From contig NZ_AUEZ01000051.1 of NCBI RefSeq assembly GCF_000426245.1, positions 1-64,000 of the forward strand: DNA of 64,000 nucleotides. The letters are read 5' to 3'. Below are positions 62,603-64,000 of the stretch, one piece after another (within the stretch, counting starts at the first letter, position 1; every line of letters begins with the position of its first letter). Origin of the DNA: Bradyrhizobium sp. Ai1a-2. GTDB taxonomy: Bacteria; Pseudomonadota; Alphaproteobacteria; Rhizobiales; Xanthobacteraceae. The position numbers and the translations under genes are program-made. The notes under the pieces were generated by a model, which had not been told where the DNA came from, did not search any database, and saw only the letters and a program-made list of their open reading frames with translations.

Positions 62603-64000
62603 TCAGGTCTCGGCAGGCTCGGTCAGCCATTGGCGAACAATGGAGACGGTTTCGTTTGGATTGCGTTCTGCGAGTTCGCCCACGCGGTTCACGGCCTGGG
62701 CGTGGACCTGGCCCTGGATCTGGGCGACGTCGATCATGTGCGCGGCACCGCCGCCGGTCAGGAGCGCCTGGCCGTGTCCGCCTTCATTGCCGGCTTGCGC
62801 GCTCGCGTCGGTCAGTGCGGGCACCGCGGCCTCGGCGCGGGCGGGTACGACCTCGCTGGCCAGGATGCGCTTGACCAGCGGGCGGATCACCATGAACAGC
62901 ACGACCAGGCCGAGCAGCATCATCACGCCGAGCTCGATCACATACATCACGTCGTCCTTGGTGAACTGCAGCATGCCGAGCAGGCCGGTCGGCTCGTTGA
63001 GCGGGGCGACCGAGGGCGCCTCGGCAAAGCGCAGGTTGACGACCTCGACCTGGTCGCCGCGCTTCTGGTCGAAACCGATCGCCGAGCGCACCAGGGCGGC
63101 GATGCGGTCGAGCTGCTCCTTGGAACGGTCCTGGTAGACCATCTCGCCCTTTTCGTTCTTGCCGTAGCTGCCGTCGACGAGGACCGCGACCGAGATGCGA
63201 TTGACGCGGCCGGCTTCGGTCACCTCGGTCTTGGTGGTGCGGGAGATCTCGTAATTGTTGGTCTCCTCGCTCTTCTTGCTCTGGTCGCGTGCGCGCGCGG
63301 CATTGTCCTGGTTCTGGTTGCCGGGCAGCTCGTTGTTGACCGTGACCTGGCCGCTGTTGTCGGCGGTGAGGCTGGATTCTTCCCGGGTCTGGCTCGAGCG
63401 CAGCACGCGCCCTTCGGGATCGAACTTGTCGGAGGTCTGGGTGATCTTGTTGTAGTCGAAATCGGCGGAGAGCTGGACACGGGCGCGGCCCTGGCCGACC
63501 ACGGAGGACACGATGTCCTCGACCTGCTTGCGCATCCGCTTCTCGAAAGCGGCGCGGCGCTCGTCGCCGACCGAGTTGTCGGCATCGCTGGTGGCGCCGT
63601 CGGCGAGCAGCTGGCCCGCCTCGTCGACGATCGACACCCGCTGCGGCTTCAGGCCGTTGACGGCGGAGGCGACCACGTGGCGGATGGCGCGGATCTGCTG
63701 CGGCTCGAGGGTGCCGCGCACCCGCACCACGATCGAAGCCGACGGCTCCGGCGTCTCGCGGGAGAACAGCGGCCGCTCCGGCAGCACGAGGTGCACGCGC
63801 GCGGCCTGGATGCGGTCGATGGCGCGGATGGTGCGGGCGAGCTCGCCCTCCAGGGCGCGCAGATGGTTGATGTTCTGGACAAAGCTCGTGGTGCCGAGCG
63901 CATCCGACTTGTCGAAGATCTCGTAGCCGACGCCGCCGCCCTTGGGCATGCCGCCCTCGGCGAGCTTCATGCGGAGACGGGTGACCTTGTCCTTTGGCAC
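62603..64000 (-). CDS. fliF: Flagellar MS-ring protein FliF (N-terminus beyond the window)
   Basis: C-terminal 465 residues of the MS-ring protein; the start lies past the right edge. Visible are the ring-building motifs (EGELARTIRAIDRIQAARVHLVLPE, SVVGQGRARVQLSADFDYNKI), the long periplasmic loop with its disordered NELPGNQNQDN stretch, the second membrane helix (VIELGVMMLLGLVVLFMVIRPLV) and the cytoplasmic tail ending with the FliG-binding NPNETVSIVRQWL. First gene of the fliF operon. Confidence 0.93.
   Translation of the reverse strand: MPKDKVTRLRMKLAEGGMPKGGGVGYEIFDKSDALGTTSFVQNINHLRALEGELARTIRAIDRIQAARVHLVLPERPLFSRETPEPSASIVVRVRGTLEPQQIRAIRHVVASAVNGLKPQRVSIVDEAGQLLADGATSDADNSVGDERRAAFEKRMRKQVEDIVSSVVGQGRARVQLSADFDYNKITQTSDKFDPEGRVLRSSQTREESSLTADNSGQVTVNNELPGNQNQDNAARARDQSKKSEETNNYEISRTTKTEVTEAGRVNRISVAVLVDGSYGKNEKGEMVYQDRSKEQLDRIAALVRSAIGFDQKRGDQVEVVNLRFAEAPSVAPLNEPTGLLGMLQFTKDDVMYVIELGVMMLLGLVVLFMVIRPLVKRILASEVVPARAEAAVPALTDASAQAGNEGGHGQALLTGGGAAHMIDVAQIQGQVHAQAVNRVGELAERNPNETVSIVRQWLTEPAET

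Overview
This window looks like a chromosomal segment of a Bradyrhizobium-type alphaproteobacterium (Nitrobacteraceae). The basis is high GC throughout, the gene families present (PdhS-like kinase, phasins, BigR sulfide locus, napEDABC with an FNR/FixK-type box, a Caulobacter-like fliF-G-H-N-flbD order), an alphaproteobacterial tRNA-His with A73 and no G-1, and several families of dispersed intergenic palindromic repeats typical of this group. I see no transposase, integrase, phage gene or CRISPR array, so this is mostly core and semi-core genome. Species assignment is inference.

Layout: 0.3-3.2 kb, ferric-iron ABC importer (binding protein and fused permease; no ATPase here). 3.4-8.2 kb, a GntR / aldehyde dehydrogenase / MFS operon with a divergent alpha/beta hydrolase whose nucleophile serine is replaced by glycine. 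8.3-9.5 kb, a cNMP-binding protein and a phosphoesterase. 9.7-13.1 kb, a 1120-aa PAS histidine kinase. 13.4-14.5 kb, two phasins, then tRNA-His. 14.95-15.35 kb, a striking small protein with a Cys/Gly triplet-repeat tail that resembles a peptide-natural-product precursor. 15.7-20.5 kb, small hypotheticals, a MarR / isocitrate-lyase-family pair, a decayed hydrolase remnant and an orphan ParA. 20.7-23.5 kb, a CsoR-type repressor and copper ATPase. 23.6-28.2 kb, a DapA-like gene with an attenuator-like leader, trxB-LysR, an Lrp regulator and DoxX. 28.6-32.7 kb, greA and carB, with an intrinsic terminator just before carB. About 33.1 kb, a tRNA-like cloverleaf with an abnormal anticodon loop. 33.2-41.4 kb, a methyltransferase, Dps, a complete BigR persulfide-detoxification locus, DUF1254, cupin and carA. 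41.5-47.1 kb, hydrolase, YqeY, Rieske-FAD oxidoreductase, msrB, periplasmic msrA and a RecD-like helicase. 47.2-51.4 kb, periplasmic nitrate reductase napEDABC. 51.7-58.6 kb, a flavin monooxygenase and an alkanesulfonate operon (two binding proteins, ssuD, ssuC, ssuB, flavin reductase). 59.1-64.0 kb, flagellar flbD, fliN, fliH, fliG and fliF, the last cut by the window edge.

Two well-conserved genes are broken by a single-base change: napA (one G missing) and the second ssuA (one C extra, which fuses it in frame to ssuD). Both lie in short G/C runs, so assembly error and real inactivation must be separated. The best candidates for undescribed biology are the Cys/Gly-repeat protein, the tRNA-like element upstream of carB, and the RNA leaders before the DapA-like gene and carB.
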